Counted from the first letter of the stretch, positions 10,990 through 25,028 are shown. The stretch: 60,000 nucleotides of DNA from Nymphaea colorata (GCF_008831285.2 NC_045141.1:26589315-26649314); one strand, 5' to 3'. Notes: generated by a model not told the origin, from the sequence alone. Numbers and translations: made by a program.

Positions 10990-13900
10990 TTACAATGATG
11001 ACACTTGCTCTAGAATATTCTTTTTTTGGAATATTGCAGTTGAGTTCTCTTTGAGGTACGGAACCACATGCTTGCGCATGTCACTTTTTGAGATTGCAAG
11101 ATGCCCACCTGGAACACTAACAAATTCCACTTTGCCAGCTTCATCCAAAGTTTTGAGACCTATCCAGTCTTCAGTGTAGAGGTTCGTCTGCAAAACCAAG
11201 AATTCCATCAAAAATGTAATACATGGATCGCATGGGAACTAAAGGAGGGACTTTGGCAGCCTTAGCTCATACGCCCTTCGGTTTGACTTGGGAACTTTCT
11301 TCAGGGCCTTCATGGATAACCCAAAGTTTTATCAAATGTCAAGCAGCCAGCATACCCAACCTGACCATGGGTATGTCTAATTCAGGCCTCTTGGCAATTT
11401 AGATTTGGTATAGTAACTTTAGTCATTGTCAGGATGAGTTCTCTTTCAATTTCAGTTGTCCAAACAGACCTTTTAGAAGGGGTTCAATACCATATTGATG
11501 TATAAAGTTGATGAATAATTACCAAGAGATACTAACCTGCTGAGGAGGCAAAATTTCACTGAAGGATCCATCCGGATAATATCCAAACCAGGAGGTTTCC
11601 CGTGGAACGAGGACATTGTCTTGCTCAAACTTGTACACGACAAAGGTAGTACGTGATCGGTGTTGTAACAACCATATAACCAATCAGCAACAGAATAAAC
11701 ATGTGAACGACACTTCCTAAAATGTAGCACCATGAAGAAACCAAAAGCTGCATAGAACTTACCATGATAAGAACTAGACGATTCAAGCTACTGAACCTCT
11801 CTTTAAAAGTGGTGTTCTCATAAGGCGGTTCATTGTTCAGAGCTGGGAGAAACTTGCAGTCTTTTAAATAGGCAGGAATGTCCTGGAAATTAAACAAACA
11901 TGCCCCTTACTGAGAAACCATTTATAACGAAGAAGCACCAGTACCAACTAGCTTTAAATGAAAGGATAACAAGTACAGTCTTCTTCTGTGATTTCTAACT
12001 GAAGGTCACAGGTTAGATGGGGTTACCAACTGGTAACCGACACCAAGGACTGGAGCTGAGTCAGCTGACCCATGATTAAAATTGTCTACACAGTGCTGCC
12101 TAGATTTAATTGTTTGAAAATTCTGCAACAGTAATTGACGGCTCAGGGTGTTAAGTCACCAAGCATGTACTAAACAGTTCGTCGCACCAAAAATAGGCTT
12201 GCTAGTCCAGCGATAGAATAGAAGAAACTGATATCTTCTTACCTAAGATGGTATGACACAAAGTCCACGCACAGCCTAATTAAGGGGAAAAAATTAGTAA
12301 GATGGTTCTTTCCATCTTTCCATGTGTCCAAAGTCCAAGAGCAGTTATCTTGATCAAGACTCATGATTTTGGAGCATCACAGTTGGTCAAAGCAGAAGTC
12401 ACTAAAATGGTCATGCAACTTCGAGAACCCACTCCCAACATCTGCTCTATGTTGTCAAGGCCTCGCCTAAGCCACGCCTAAGCCACGCCTAAGCATGGAG
12501 TAAGCGTGAGTCCACACCCGTCGCCTAAGTCCCCCACTTAGGCGATGGGAAATGTGCTGGCGCCCAGGCGTGCCTAGGCTGGCTTAGGCACCAGCATGCC
12601 TAGTCCATGTATTGTTAATTTGTTATAATATTGTTATAATACCTGCTGTTATACCTGTTATATGTTGTAATACAATTCTTTATTCCTGTTATATGTATTG
12701 TACTACATGTTATGTCTATAGATTCTATACTGTTATGTACAGTCTGTTACGCCTGTTATATAGCATTTCATCAACCTATTATATGTACATTGTTAGCCTG
12801 TTATATGTATATATTAGTATGGTTACGTACTTGTATATATTGTTACTGTAATGTACTTATATGTATCCTATTATGTACTGTTAGACTTTTTTATTATATT
12901 ACACCTTCTTTAAGTACAGTTTACTATACCTGTGATATTATATAACTTATATATAAATATATTATTAAATAGTCTATCTGATATGTTTCTGTTTCTGATT
13001 TCTGACTTCTAATTGTAGCTTGAATTTTTAATTTGTTATGCTTCTCTTTCTGTTATATGACCGTGTCTCAAGTGATTTCTGTTCTATACTAATAGTATAT
13101 ATGACTGTTTCTTATTTCTAATTTTCTAGTATATGTATACTGTAATATGTTATAGCTGTTTCTAGTAATATGATTTAACCATTAATAGACTATTATGTGT
13201 ATTCTGTTTATGACTGTTACATACTGTAATATGTAATATGTATTGTATTGTAATATGTATTAGATTACATTTAATGAGTAATGTTAAACTTCTATTGATT
13301 TTACATATCAATGAAGTCAACAATTAATTTTTGATTTTTTAAGTTGATTATGTTTGTTATATTACTACTCTCCACATTTCAAATATTAGTAATAGTTAAT
13401 CAAAATAACTTAACATATTAACATAGATAAAAAAACATAAAAAAAAGAATTGGTTGCCTTTTTTGCCTAGGTTCGCCTAGCGCGCATATGCTAGGTGCTG
13501 CCTCTCATGATGTGAAAATTCAGTAGACAAGGCAGTTGCTATTTCCAGAGAAGGCCCACAAATGTCAAACATTTATTGAAGCACAAGCCCATAAAAGCAT
13601 GTCAAATTGCCAATACTAGTCCTCAAGCTTTAGATGCAAACCGACCTTACGGTAAGCTAGGTGTAATCAAACACTTCTGTGAATACTTACAGTTGGAATC
13701 TTGATGTAATTACTTGGAGCCAAGTGTTCCTGTAGGATGACCAAAACAGAAGGGCCGTGATATGCATGGTAATACTGGTTACAAGCAGAGAGCTGAAGCA
13801 ACAAACTACAAAATGTTAACAGCAAAAAACCTGGATGTAGTCTGAATACACCTCCATTTTAAGGAGACTGTCAACAAGCAAGCATATCAACCCAGACTGC

Positions 13901-16900
13901 AATTGAAAACAAAAGGAAAACCTTCAGTTTCATTAAGAAATCTTGCTCTTAGTTTGGATTGGTGGCAATCATGTCATTCTTATCCACAGGAGCACTACTC
14001 AGTACATGGACACTTAATGGAACAGGTGGTGATACTACATGATTTGAGAAATTTCTGAAAATAACTAGTCAGAACAAGAAAATGGAAGATGCTAGGGCTC
14101 CTGCAGAAGTTGGAAAGCCTTATGATGGGGAGAGCACAGGCAGCAACGTAACCTCAAAATACAAACAAAATTAGTGATTGAAACTTACTTCACAAAATGG
14201 CACATTGGCTATGCCAGCATGCGGACCAGCAAGTGAGATGAAATTGTTAACCTGCATATTTAACAAAGACTGGCTTAATAGTTAATACTTAATACCATGC
14301 AGCTCCCTTAGAGGAGGTATGTACTAAGTTACTAACAGCTGACAGGCAGACTAATATCCATTAATTTTGCATTGTAAATGCCACGCAGCATACCTTCCAA
14401 TGTGTAAGATTACACCAAGGATGATACATCTAGTGACAAGGTAAGTAACGTATTATGTTGACACCCACAATCCACAAACATCACATTTGATCATGTTATG
14501 TAAAGGCACTAGAAGCAAGTGTGTGATGAAGCTAATTAATATCAGCATTTAAGAGAATGTTCTAGCAGTCAACTACAAGCTGGTGAAATATTCACGATTG
14601 CTAGCATACAGTTTTTGTTTACATGAAAATAATCAGATAATTTCATGACCGATATGGGGCCTTCAGACTTTTCATAGAAAAAGAAGATTAAAAAAATCAG
14701 TCACAATGCATTTCAAATTCCAGGATATGAAAAGTTCAATGAATTTCAATGATCTTACAGGTGGCCCACCATCACAAAACTCGATAACACCTCTACCGAT
14801 CAAGTTCCCCTGTGAACAATTAACAAAAATGAGTTTCATCCAAATATGAGAATAAACATGAGGTGGGTATCTGTTATCACAGAAGAATGGCCAAGTCTAT
14901 TGTAACGTGGAAGCACCAGATTTAGATAAGCAAGCTTCAATGCCATGAACTTTTCATATACAAGCACAATTCTCCAATGCTAGACACCAAGATTCTCAAA
15001 CATGGGACATCTCATCTTTCACCAGAAGAAAGGAAAACAATTTGATGTACCAAAAAAAAAAAAAAAAAGGAAAACAATTTGGTTAGTCATCAAGGATGCT
15101 AAGTCACTTTTGTCATATTCATCTGATCATAAATAGTAATTCAGAATACTGGAACATGAAATTTTATATCAGGACTTAAAAATATTCTTTTCATCATATA
15201 TACCATGGCTGCCCAATGCAATGCATCGGGCAGTGTGCTGCAAGGGGTTAGAGGATTTCTCTGCCCAAACCTGGGTGGAGAAATCTATAAATCCTATATA
15301 TATAAGATTTTAGACTACTTTATTTTATTCATCTGTCAGGACTAGCAATTTGATTGTGCAACTCACAATATGGAATAGGACCCTTCATATTTTATAATGT
15401 GTTGGTTGGAAGACATACTAAAGCTAAGAATTAGACACCAAATTAAATCAGACATGTTGCTTGATGGATTGTTTGTCCTTTACTGTAAGAGGTATTGATT
15501 TTACAGTTAAGAAAAGAATATTACATTCCAATTCAGTTGATTCTCTCCCAGCTTGAATTCAATTTCCTGGTTTGATTTATACTTTTAATTATTACTGCTT
15601 GCTCATGAGGGATCTACATCTCACTTTTAAACTTGCGCTTCCCATATTGCCTCGATGAAACACTGGAACATGCTTACACCATCAAAGAATTGGCTAACAT
15701 TTGAACTTCCTCACTGTGATTAGTTATGATACTTAAAATTAATAAACTGAAAAAGAAGAAGAAGAAAGCTTTTGGATACTGAAAAGCTCATTTTGCATAT
15801 AACCTGCGAAAGGCCAACAATGTTGTAACCCCCAGCCAGCTCTGTCATTTCTTTCACCTGTAAGTGTTCAGTATGTAATTCATCAGAGCAATCTCTCGTT
15901 TCAAAACTTACATGAAAGGGGGAATTTTAAAGCCACAGACAAAGTTTTAAGTTATAAAAAAACCTGGGTTTTTAATATTGCTAAAATTTGCACCTAATTT
16001 TCTGCATCATTAACCAAAAGGGCAGAATAAACCCTTTCATCAATTTATATCATTTTATCACTAATCCAAGATAAGTTTAATGAGTTAAAATGGCAAAAAT
16101 ATCCTACAGTCAGTTTCATGTTCATTATTTTTCATCAGCCTCTTTAATCATGCCCAACATTATTATTGCATGATTAACAAAATATGAAGAAGGTAAGTGT
16201 TTTTAACTATATCTAAGTAAATTAGGCATGTTCCTGTAATAGTCTTTGAAAGCTACTTGAACCTTTTACAATTACCATAACTCAAGTGATACTTGAAAGT
16301 GCTTTCAAAACTTAGACACCTTCTGGAAATTAGTCAAAAAATTAGGTGTGTTTTTTAGATCCTTCTAGAGGGTAAGAAGGTGACTTTTCATGAACTTAAC
16401 TTCTGATAACTTGACAAAAAAAAAAAAACTCGTGCACTTTTTCAATTGACAATGAGAAAACTTAGGCGCCTTTAGGATCAAAATCTTAGAGTTTGTCTTT
16501 TGATTATCACCTACATTTATTTTTTGAAAATTTCTATAAAAAGATCAAGAGACTTGGCCAAGGGATGAAATAGTACCAGACCTTCTGACAAACAATTTCT
16601 GTCTGCAGAAAAAAAAAAGAATATGTTAAACTTAGAAAGTGCAAATATTTCACATGAATAAATAGTAAAGAACTAATAAATAAACATTAAACTCTAACCT
16701 GCTCTTGAAGTGGCAAAACCCAAGAATCCCATGTTCCATCTCCAACCTCTCTATAAAGGAAGACATAAAGAAAAATTGTGAGGGGGGGGGGGGGATCCAA
16801 GTCCACAACAACATGCTTGAGTGGGAAAAGTAGATTTATATGATCTACAGCACACCACATAAACTTCAGGTGCCACAAATCCGTGTAATCTAGAAAACTA

Positions 16901-18806
16901 ACTTGAACACATATAATCTCCATTCACTATAATTTGTTTTGACTTTCTCTGCTTGGGCCTACTCTTTTGTGAATGCATATCCAGAAAAGAAATTGAAGAC
17001 CAAAATCCAGAAGATCCACCAAGTCTTAAGTTCTCATTTTGACTAATAAAACTAAAAGCAGTCTTGACATCACCATTTTCATTGAAGGACACTATCAGCC
17101 AAAAATGCCAACTAACTGGCCTCTTCACAGTTTAAACATATTAGCAGGAAAACACACAACATAGTATGACATATCATAGTAAGATTTCAGATAATAACTA
17201 ATTCCAGCTTTTTCCTTCACACTGACAAAATTGTAAAGTGAATGCCAAACAGTGATTTCATGTTGATAGGAAATTGGTTAACAATTGGCATGGAAATAAA
17301 AGATGTATTTGGATATTTAAGTTCTTGAATTATTTATAGTAAGGACCTCATTAAGGGAATATGAAATCTAGCGAAAAAGCTACCATACTCAAGGTACTTG
17401 CTACTTAGTTATTTCTTACCACAAATAGTTTCTGCGACGAAACAACTCTCTTACAAGTTCTATGCCTCTTGCACAAATCGTATGGATTAGAATGGTCATA
17501 AGAGGCACACCAACATGAAAATCTACTAGCATGATTGTCCTTCATAAAGAAAACAAGCACAGGGAAGAACTTAGTCATACATGCAATAGCCATCATTGCC
17601 AGACCAGTTGCCCAATAGCTTGGTGAACTGTGTGATCCCTCGATTGGAGCATTGATCTCCAATGCCTGTTGGACAAAGCAAAACCAAACAAGGGATATGA
17701 ATCATCAAATCCGCAAATTTCTTTCCCACCTGCATGTCATATTTTGTGGAACAAAGAAACTTAAGTAACCGATGAATCACAAATAGATTACAGAGAGTAT
17801 TGATAGTACAAAAGGCTATCTAAATTTCTTGACAACTGTGGTCACTAAAAGAATTCAAAGTGCTCATGTATCAAAGGACTACAACTCTTTTTTCTGAGAA
17901 AAGTTCACCGACTTGTTGGATCTTGATTGAAAGAAAAGGACATCCGATTATGGATTTGAAGATGTGTGGCCACTATGTGTTTTCCGAATGGTATGCTAAA
18001 TTGATGTTTGTTGGACTGTTTCCTTGTAAAAACTTTAAAAGATGCGGAGGAGCGGTAAAGTTAACCTTCAATTAAGTTTCCATTTTTCCTTATTTCTTCT
18101 TTGCATGTCGAGACGTTATCTTCAAAGTTTCCGAATTAGCGATAAGCTTCACCACGAGTTCGACTTATGAATAGAATTTCCCGATTCAACGCCTGGATTT
18201 TGGAAAATAGCACCAGCGGAAAATTCTACGACATTCGTACCTTCAGGAATAATTTAACAAGTTTTTTCCTTCACTAGTAAGTTCGGAACCGACACTATAT
18301 TTGCGACAAAGGCTCATGATGAACCTTTTGGAATCATTCTCACCGTGACGACGAAAATTATCAAACGACTATAGAATTAAAGATGTCAAACCATTAGCAA
18401 ATCAACAGAGAAGGAAAGAAACACAAAACCCTCAAAAAGCGACAGAAATCACCCAAAACCATCTTCAGCGTAGTCCGTGGACCATAAAACTAAAAGAAAG
18501 CAAAGAATCACGGAAAAGAAAATGAACAAAAAACATTCACGAATCGCAATATGAAACGACATAATTAAAGATAACCTTCGAATATCTAGCAGAAATGCCT
18601 ACAAGAAATTATATGCTAAAGATCGCAAGATATGAAAGCCAGATGAGACCCTCGAATCAACAGAAAGCACACTCAGAATTAAAAAAAAAAGAGGAACCCG
18701 ATCGTCCTTTTCTGGTACCATGCAATACGATGAAAGGGAGGCAAGAAGCGGTCTGGACGAGGAGGAAGACGAAGGAGGTGAGGACGGGTTTGGCTGAAGC
18801 AGGCAT
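10990..18806 (-). CDS. palmitoyl-protein thioesterase (PPT1-like)
   Basis: Removes palmitate from S-acylated proteins; family members act in the lysosome or vacuole lumen. Exons in coding order: 18719-18806, 17581-17665, 16699-16750, 16582-16602, 15804-15857, 14759-14809, 14189-14251, 13691-13792, 11763-11882, 11537-11629, 10990-11187. All introns are GT-AG and phases close to 308 residues, close to the usual PPT1 length. The ATG at 18806 gives a short basic start and a hydrophobic stretch (about residues 8-25), a good signal peptide. Family marks: LHGIGDQC near 28-35; GLSQG with nucleophile Ser99; candidate catalytic Asp216 in FEQDNVLVP; candidate His272 in PGGHL. There are sequons at NWS (49) and NTT (195). 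Exon 4 is only 21 bp. The 1.8-kb intron between 11883 and 13690 contains inserted repeat DNA. Confidence 0.95.
12456..13505. mobile_element. probable non-autonomous transposon insert in a thioesterase intron
   Basis: The left part (12456-12606) is packed with GCCTAAG / CTTAGGC / GCCTAGG motifs in both orientations. The same motifs return at the right part (about 13465-13505). The 0.85 kb between them is strongly AT-rich and low in complexity, with many TGTTATA and TATGTA repeats. Subterminal short motifs around an AT-rich core suggest a DNA transposon derivative. I could not find clean terminal repeats or a target duplication, so the borders are approximate and the class is open. Confidence 0.45.
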
Positions 18807-19543
18807 CGATGGCGGGACGAAGTAAGAGATTCCCTGGGAACTCACTCTCTCTCTCTCTCTGTCTCTCTCTCTCTCTCCCTCTCTGCGTTGGGATTTCTAG
18901 GACTTATTATGCGTCCTAGATGCCGAACCGAGAATCGCCTTCTTGTTCGATATGCGGGAGAGACGGGAAGACGATGGAGTCGCTCCTGCTCGGGCGAAGC
19001 CACGACTGTTAGGTGCTCCAGCCTACAGGATGGGGAGGCAGACGCGATTTAGGCAATTACCGAAAATGCCCTTTCTTGATCTGATGTTGCTCCATTCGGG
19101 TCGATGTAACTGAGTAATCCGATCCGAGTCTGTGCTTTTTAATACTCCCGCGCACGGACCACGGGCCACGCGCCCTTCCATGACATTGACGGTGTGTGTG
19201 ACTCGAATGCCTTATTCGGGCCCGTAGCCAATACGGACGCAAATAGGTTGGATCCAAAACAGAATCTGGTTTTGGATGTTGCGATCCACAAGAAGATCCA
19301 TAAATCAATATATTGTCCACTACGGATTTTGGCATTTCTTCAACTCGGCGACTCTTGCAAGAGGCCAACTAGACAGGACAGACCTCACAATACTTTTCCC
19401 TCAAATTTTTGAGAGAAAAATAGTGCTTATTATATGTGCAGATAAGATCATACCGATTCCTTCAGTTTAGAAGTCACTACTTGATTCAAGTTCTACACGT
19501 TACTTATGCATTTCTGCAACAATTGAAAGGTACATCCTTCTTT

Positions 19544-19576
<33 letters not shown>

Positions 19577-21642
19577 TCTTTTGATAGATGAGCTGCAGCT
19601 GAGAATGTTGTGGAGCCAAAAAAAATTTAAGAGAAGAGGTGGGTGCACAGATTTTAGTTAAGTTAGGGGAGGCAGGAGCCCCCCTGGCTTATAGGCGGCT
19701 CCACGACTGCTATCAGGTTAAAGACATGCACCCAGTGCATTGAACTCTTGGCCTTCTTCAACTCCAAAGGTCTTAAAATTCAATTAGATAGAATAAAAAC
19801 TGTAGACTAGTTATATTCATCTTTCTTCTTTCAAATCTAGAAATACAACCTAACTCATCTCTCTGTTAAGAGGAGCTGGGAAAATCATCATCTTCGAAAT
19901 GCTTGTTCAAGAATTTAGGAAATGAATTCATCCGGGACTACAAGTGCTCGGACATACTCCGAAATTTACAAGATTTTAATTTATTAAACCGCCCAATGTG
20001 AATTGTCTTTCTAAAGAATTTCTGAGTTAATTAGAGAAAATAAAATGATAACCAGATACCTACCGTGGACTGGCACTATCACAGACACCAACACTAAGCG
20101 CCTCGTGATATTGGTTGGCAGTTGAGGCTCACATTTGGTCACATAATCTTACTGGAAGCTCAAGAGAATTCATGGACCTTCTTTAACAGAAAGCATGACA
20201 TCGCATGCTCTTCACCTAACCTTTTTTCTTTGGTTTATTGAACGGGAAACTCGCGGTTGAGTCAACAGACTTGGGTCACTCACTCAAGATTGTAAAACCC
20301 TGTCAACAAACTTTGCCTTTGCTTGTGCAAAGAATTGACGTTGATAGAACTTGAACAATATCTGTCAGTCCAACCTCTGAGGCTTAACTCTACTAGGCCA
20401 ATCTCCCCAACTTTATGAAAAGCTCTTATTCTGAAAGAAATAAACAGTTCAAACTTTCCAGCAGAAATGAAAAAAAAAAAAGGTGCTTTTCCATTTACAT
20501 GAAGTGTACCTTTCTCCCTTTACTGAATGCCATTTTTCCAATTCTAAAATCTAAAATTGGATGAAAAACTTCTGAAGAGTAGGTTTAAATCATAGTCACA
20601 TAACCATTCTAGGGATTTTATTGGAGAAGTTTCCCCCAGGTATTAATGGAAAAACTTATCTTTCTTGAAAAAGTCTTTGGGATTCTCAAATTTTTAGTTT
20701 TCCAATATTCCTAAAAATTGTTGATAGATATTTAAGTGTTAATAAGCAAACGCAAAAAAGCTCTAAATGTATTCACAATTTTTTTGAAAAGTCTTGCAAA
20801 AACTATATTGTGATATGGTCAAGATATTGCAATATTTTCATGTTTACTTTATTTCATGTGTTTTTATCAGTGCCATTTGTGATTCTGATTTAACCACATA
20901 CTTTCAGAAAAGGAAACAATTCAAAGAGAATTGATATTCGTTCGTAATTTGCAAGTATGCATAAGCATCACGCACCAGAGAAGTTCCCAAACTCAGCTAA
21001 GCTTTTGCCCCTTGTCATCCAAACACGCCAACAGGTAAACTCCGCTTTTTCACTCAACTCTGAAACGTGCCTGCCCCAGCAACTAGGCTCAATATCCTCC
21101 AGACATCGCCACCATTAGAAGCAACCATCATTTTGCCCAGCACTTCCACCTTGGTCACTATAGCTGCGCCTACGATTCTGTCCACCATCTCCATCCCCTC
21201 TCATCACTCATTATGCTCAAAAAATTCTGAAACTCTGACCCTTTGCTTTGATGGGAAAACTCTATACATATCCTAGACGAAAAAGATAATCCTTAAGTTT
21301 TGGTGACACAAAATTATGGTAAAAAATGGACAAACTTCTGGATCATACAAACATGTGAAAATCATGGGCAAACAAGTGAACAGATATAACTTTTTTATAA
21401 ATTCTACAACATACATTTATATAAGAAACCACCTGTTCATTCTCAGATTCAAACTACCAGGACAAGAAAAAGAATTATATATTGACACATTAATTGAAGT
21501 TCCAAACCCTGGAAGCAGACCAAGGAAGCCCTAGAACCTCCAGTCTCAGCAGAGTTCAGGTCACAACAGGCACAATACAAGAGCAGTAAACCCATTTGGG
21601 TTCAATAGTACAACTGAGGGAGTACCTCGGCCCACAACTACA
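18807..21642. other. thioesterase 5' leader/promoter and intergenic DNA
   Basis: Immediately upstream of the thioesterase ATG is a (CT)n tract (18845-18884 on the plus strand, GA on the sense strand), probably in the 5' leader. The rest is AT-rich with a long poly(T) run (about 19542-19575). A short sequence with TGTGGAGCC inverted ends lies near 19600-19712, possibly a decayed hAT-type relic. No gene was found up to the stop of the isopeptidase gene at 21643. Confidence 0.5.
18845..18884. repeat. (CT)n microsatellite in thioesterase leader
   Basis: About 40 bp of CT with two interruptions, starting 39 bp upstream of the thioesterase start codon. CT/GA tracts are common in plant 5' leaders. 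Confidence 0.9.
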
Positions 21643-24627
21643 TTAAAGGAGCTCTCTGGCCAATCTCACAGGCTTGTCTCTGACAAATGTGACGTCAAGG
21701 TTTGGTGCAGTCAGCAAATGGTGATCTGGATCTTCATCATCACTGTCGGCAACCGGGGAGGATAGAACTGAATCAATCTCATCATCTACATACAAAGACC
21801 ATGCAATCAGTCAATGACACTAGAAGAGCCAGTGAACTTGTTTCTTATTTCCTGAAATAAGTTTGCTTGCATAGTAGTATATCTGAATTTTCCAGTTGAT
21901 GCAATAACAAACTTGCAGATTACATTGGAAAATTTAACGAGACAAAAAGAAAACAGTTCCAAGTGGGATAGCTATTTAGCTTTCACAGCTTAATCAGGCA
22001 TCATGAAATCGTCAAAGATTAGGTCTTCTCTTAATTCTGCCCATAGGTCAATAGGAACTCAGAAATAAGAGAAGACATGTTCGGGATATCCAGTAATAAG
22101 AAGACATGTACAAAACAAGACTGCCACAAGCTACTGGTAGCACCCAACAACAGACGTCCCAGTTTTGCTGAGAAGGAGCATGAACCACCTCTACTTTCAG
22201 ATAACTAAGAACAAGCATCTGTATCACTTGGGCTGGGAAACTCGGCCCACCTGGATAAAACAACATGGACCACGAGATCAACAGTTTGTTTTAAAATATT
22301 TTCTTCCCAACTGGTCTAAGCTTCTGACAAGAGTTTCCTGATTGAGAGTCAATTTTTTCAAGAAACATGTCATTTGCAAGGGAAGCTTTTTGTATCTAGC
22401 ACTACCACAAGCCTTCAACACTAACCTTTTCATTTTAAAAACAATTTTCCAAAATTGTATTACCAGCACCTCAAAGCATAGTGTGTGGTCTTTAAGATTT
22501 TGACACAATCTACATGGTTATAGACAAAGGGTGGAAAAGAAGACATTGTAACAAGCATTGTTTTGGTACGTGAACAGGGATGACAATAATATATCAGTAT
22601 TCAGTGGTAATGTTGCTAATAATAATGATGATGACAATATTATTAATTTATTATTATTGACAATGTAACAAGCAGAAGATTATCAGTAATTGAGAACAAA
22701 AATTGCTCCATTTGAGAGGCAAAAGAAAGAAAAAAACATTTCTGATTCAACGAATTACTTGTGGAAATGAGGTGCATACAACTCACCTGAATATTCTTGA
22801 TCATCTGGTAGATGCCTGACAGCAGTAACCTGAATACTTTCAGGCAGTAGGCAATTGCACAAAGAGCCTAAAGAACAAAGATCTGATAAGCTCTAGCAAA
22901 AGGGTAAGTTAACAAGAAAGAGAAGCAGTAGGCAGTCACCTAATTTCGCAAGGCGATTCACCCAGCCAGGAATAGGTTTTCCAGTCAAGCGCATACACAC
23001 ATCATCACTGAAGTGGTTGCAATTTTTCACAATCAGATGATATGTGTCTCCACGATATTTTCCTGCGAGATGCTCAATGAACAATTTAAATTCTGATTTT
23101 GACATATCTGTGGTGCCCAACCAGATAGAGCGTCTATAGATAAAACCGGGACAATTTTTAGGTTCCACCTCAAAAACTCCACTTGTTGGGTAGTCATGGG
23201 CTCCATAGCCATATTCCTTGCCATAAGCTGATTAAAGACAACAAATAAAGACATTTATTTTCAACCATGCGCTAACAACTCATGTTTCTTGAGAAGTCAA
23301 AAGCAGTTCAAGTATGTAAAGTGTGAAAAGATGGACCTTGGCCAAAGGAATCCAACACATAATTGCCATTTTCAGATACAAAAACTGAAAAATCAACATA
23401 CTGAATCCCATATTTTCCTCGTACGTTTTGTTTTGTTACTGAGGACAATATAACGCAAAAACAAGTTTGTTGGATATATGAAGAAGCCAACAAGGAGGGG
23501 TTCTCAGCACATATTGTTAAACTACATGATAACATGAACAATTCTATTATACTACCTTTTTCATATACGGTCATCTTCTGGGAGTGCAGCAAAAACAAAG
23601 TGCAAGCATCAAACATAACCATGACAGGAAACCAGGAAGGAGCAACACATGCAAAAGGAAGACCGTGACCTACTCAAATAAATGGTTCAAAGATGAAAAC
23701 ATGTTTCAAGGTGACAGACACAAACTAAAAGGTGTACCGATTATGTATATACATTTTTATGCTTTTTGCTCATGAATTCTTTTTCTTTTCAGCTTATACA
23801 CAGCTTTCTCCTTTTTGTGTATGAACCTTTTTTCCAAGAGATCGAGAGAGAGTGAGGAGGAGGGGTGTGTGTGCACTATTTTGTCTATCTCAACGAGTCA
23901 ACTGTGCTAATAACCTATCCACATTTTTGCCTGCCTCTTCAATCTTTTTTTTGCATCTTTGTTATACAACTTGACCTTCTTAGATCAAGTACAACATCTG
24001 TTTTTATCAGTTTAAATCACTTGGTACCAAGACACTCGGTTTAGAAAATGTTCAATATTTGCTGGACATGTAACAGGCTACCGGATCAATGTTCTATATG
24101 TGCCTTTTAAACTCTTAGACATATTACAATGTAAAAGAATCTAAGAGAACATCCAGACTCCCATATTTTGGAATACCCGTAGCCTCATACAGTCGTGAGG
24201 ACTATCTTGTTTGAGAAATACAGCTTCTGAATTGAAACAATGGCTGAACTATTTTATCTTTGCCCTTCCACCAAAACAAGACCACCATTTCCGGTAGTTT
24301 GGAAATTATAGGAGAAAAGATGCTCTAAGTCCGAGAATAAAATGTCCAGGCCAAGACATAGCAATGCAGTCGCAGCAAAAAGATCATACTTAGATTATAC
24401 AAAGAGAAAGAAATGTTACATGCCACGGAGACCAAACTGAGCGCAACCAATTCTAAGAAAGCACAAGAGGACAAACCTTCAATGCCCGAGTGGAAAACGC
24501 CTAGGCCAAACCAATATAAGTAGTTGTTTATGGGCGTGAGATCATAGATATTCAGATACAAATGCGTGCGATTTCCACTACCGCTGCCTGGATCAGAACA
24601 TGTAGAGCTCGACAAGAAGGACCGCAT
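21643..24627 (-). CDS. PPPDE / DeSI-like deubiquitinase or deSUMOylating isopeptidase
   Basis: Thiol isopeptidase family (PPPDE, DeSI) that removes ubiquitin-like modifiers or related isopeptide bonds. Exons in coding order: 24477-24627, 22940-23227, 22787-22867, 21643-21785. All introns are GT-AG and the total is 220 residues. The PPPDE domain covers about residues 22-147: a beta strand HLYLNIYDL, catalytic His46 in GVFHSGIE, the family stretch YGAHDYPTSGVFEVEP, then catalytic Cys120 in VKNCNHFSDDVC, and GKPIPGWVNRL. The C-terminal tail after 170 is acidic (SDDEDPD) and probably disordered. The start is the first ATG in this frame. The coding exon begins at 24720 behind a good acceptor, so there is at least one intron in the 5' leader. 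A three-codon upstream reading frame lies just before the start. The exact substrate cannot be read from the sequence. Confidence 0.93.
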
Positions 24628-24674
24628 TGTATCAAACCCAGCGAGATTCTCCCAGAAAGATAAACACCAAGAAA

Positions 24675-24686
24675 CTAATTCAACAT
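24675..24686 (-). promoter_or_regulatory. minimal upstream ORF in the isopeptidase leader
   Basis: ATG TTG AAT TAG lies 48 bases upstream of the main ATG, in the same leader exon (24628-24720). It encodes M-L-N only. Such short upstream frames can lower translation of the main frame; an effect here is inference. Confidence 0.5.
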
Positions 24687-24720
24687 CTCCAGCAGCCAAA
24701 GGATCCAAAACACTCCCGTC

Positions 24721-25028
24721 CTGAAATGAGATACAATAACAAGCAAACAATTAACAAAGTTTGAAATTACAGAGGAAAGAATCCTTAAAATAATTCATCA
24801 AGTGCCAACGTTCAAAACAATACAGGAACAAAATTCCGTCCAAATGAACATGGATGCGAAATCATAAAATGGAGGAAGTTTAATTCACATAAATTCCCGG
24901 GACAGGACGAACATGTAGAAGAGATCATGACTAGCTATAGACCTAGAAGTTTGTAAGACAATGTGAAACCTTAGAAAGCTAAATAACGCTCAAAATTGGA
25001 TCGTTCCCGACAGTCCCTGCAAACTCAC
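24721..25028 (-). other. probable 5' leader intron of the isopeptidase gene
   Basis: On the minus strand a donor (CTCAG followed by GTGAGT, boundary at 25029/25028) precedes the acceptor CTCATTTCAG at the edge of the coding exon (24720). The 308-bp interval is AT-rich. An upstream non-coding exon would extend from 25029 toward about 25600. No transcript evidence is available. Confidence 0.5.

Noticed and set aside
10680-11054. 124-codon plus-strand open frame
   Set aside because: Lies in the convergent 3' regions and runs into antisense of the thioesterase last exon; its composition is not protein-like.
19600-19712. Possible hAT-type element with TGTGGAGCC inverted ends
   Set aside because: Flanking octamers (AGCTGAGA and CTATCAGG) do not match, so there is no target duplication. 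Kept only as a remark.
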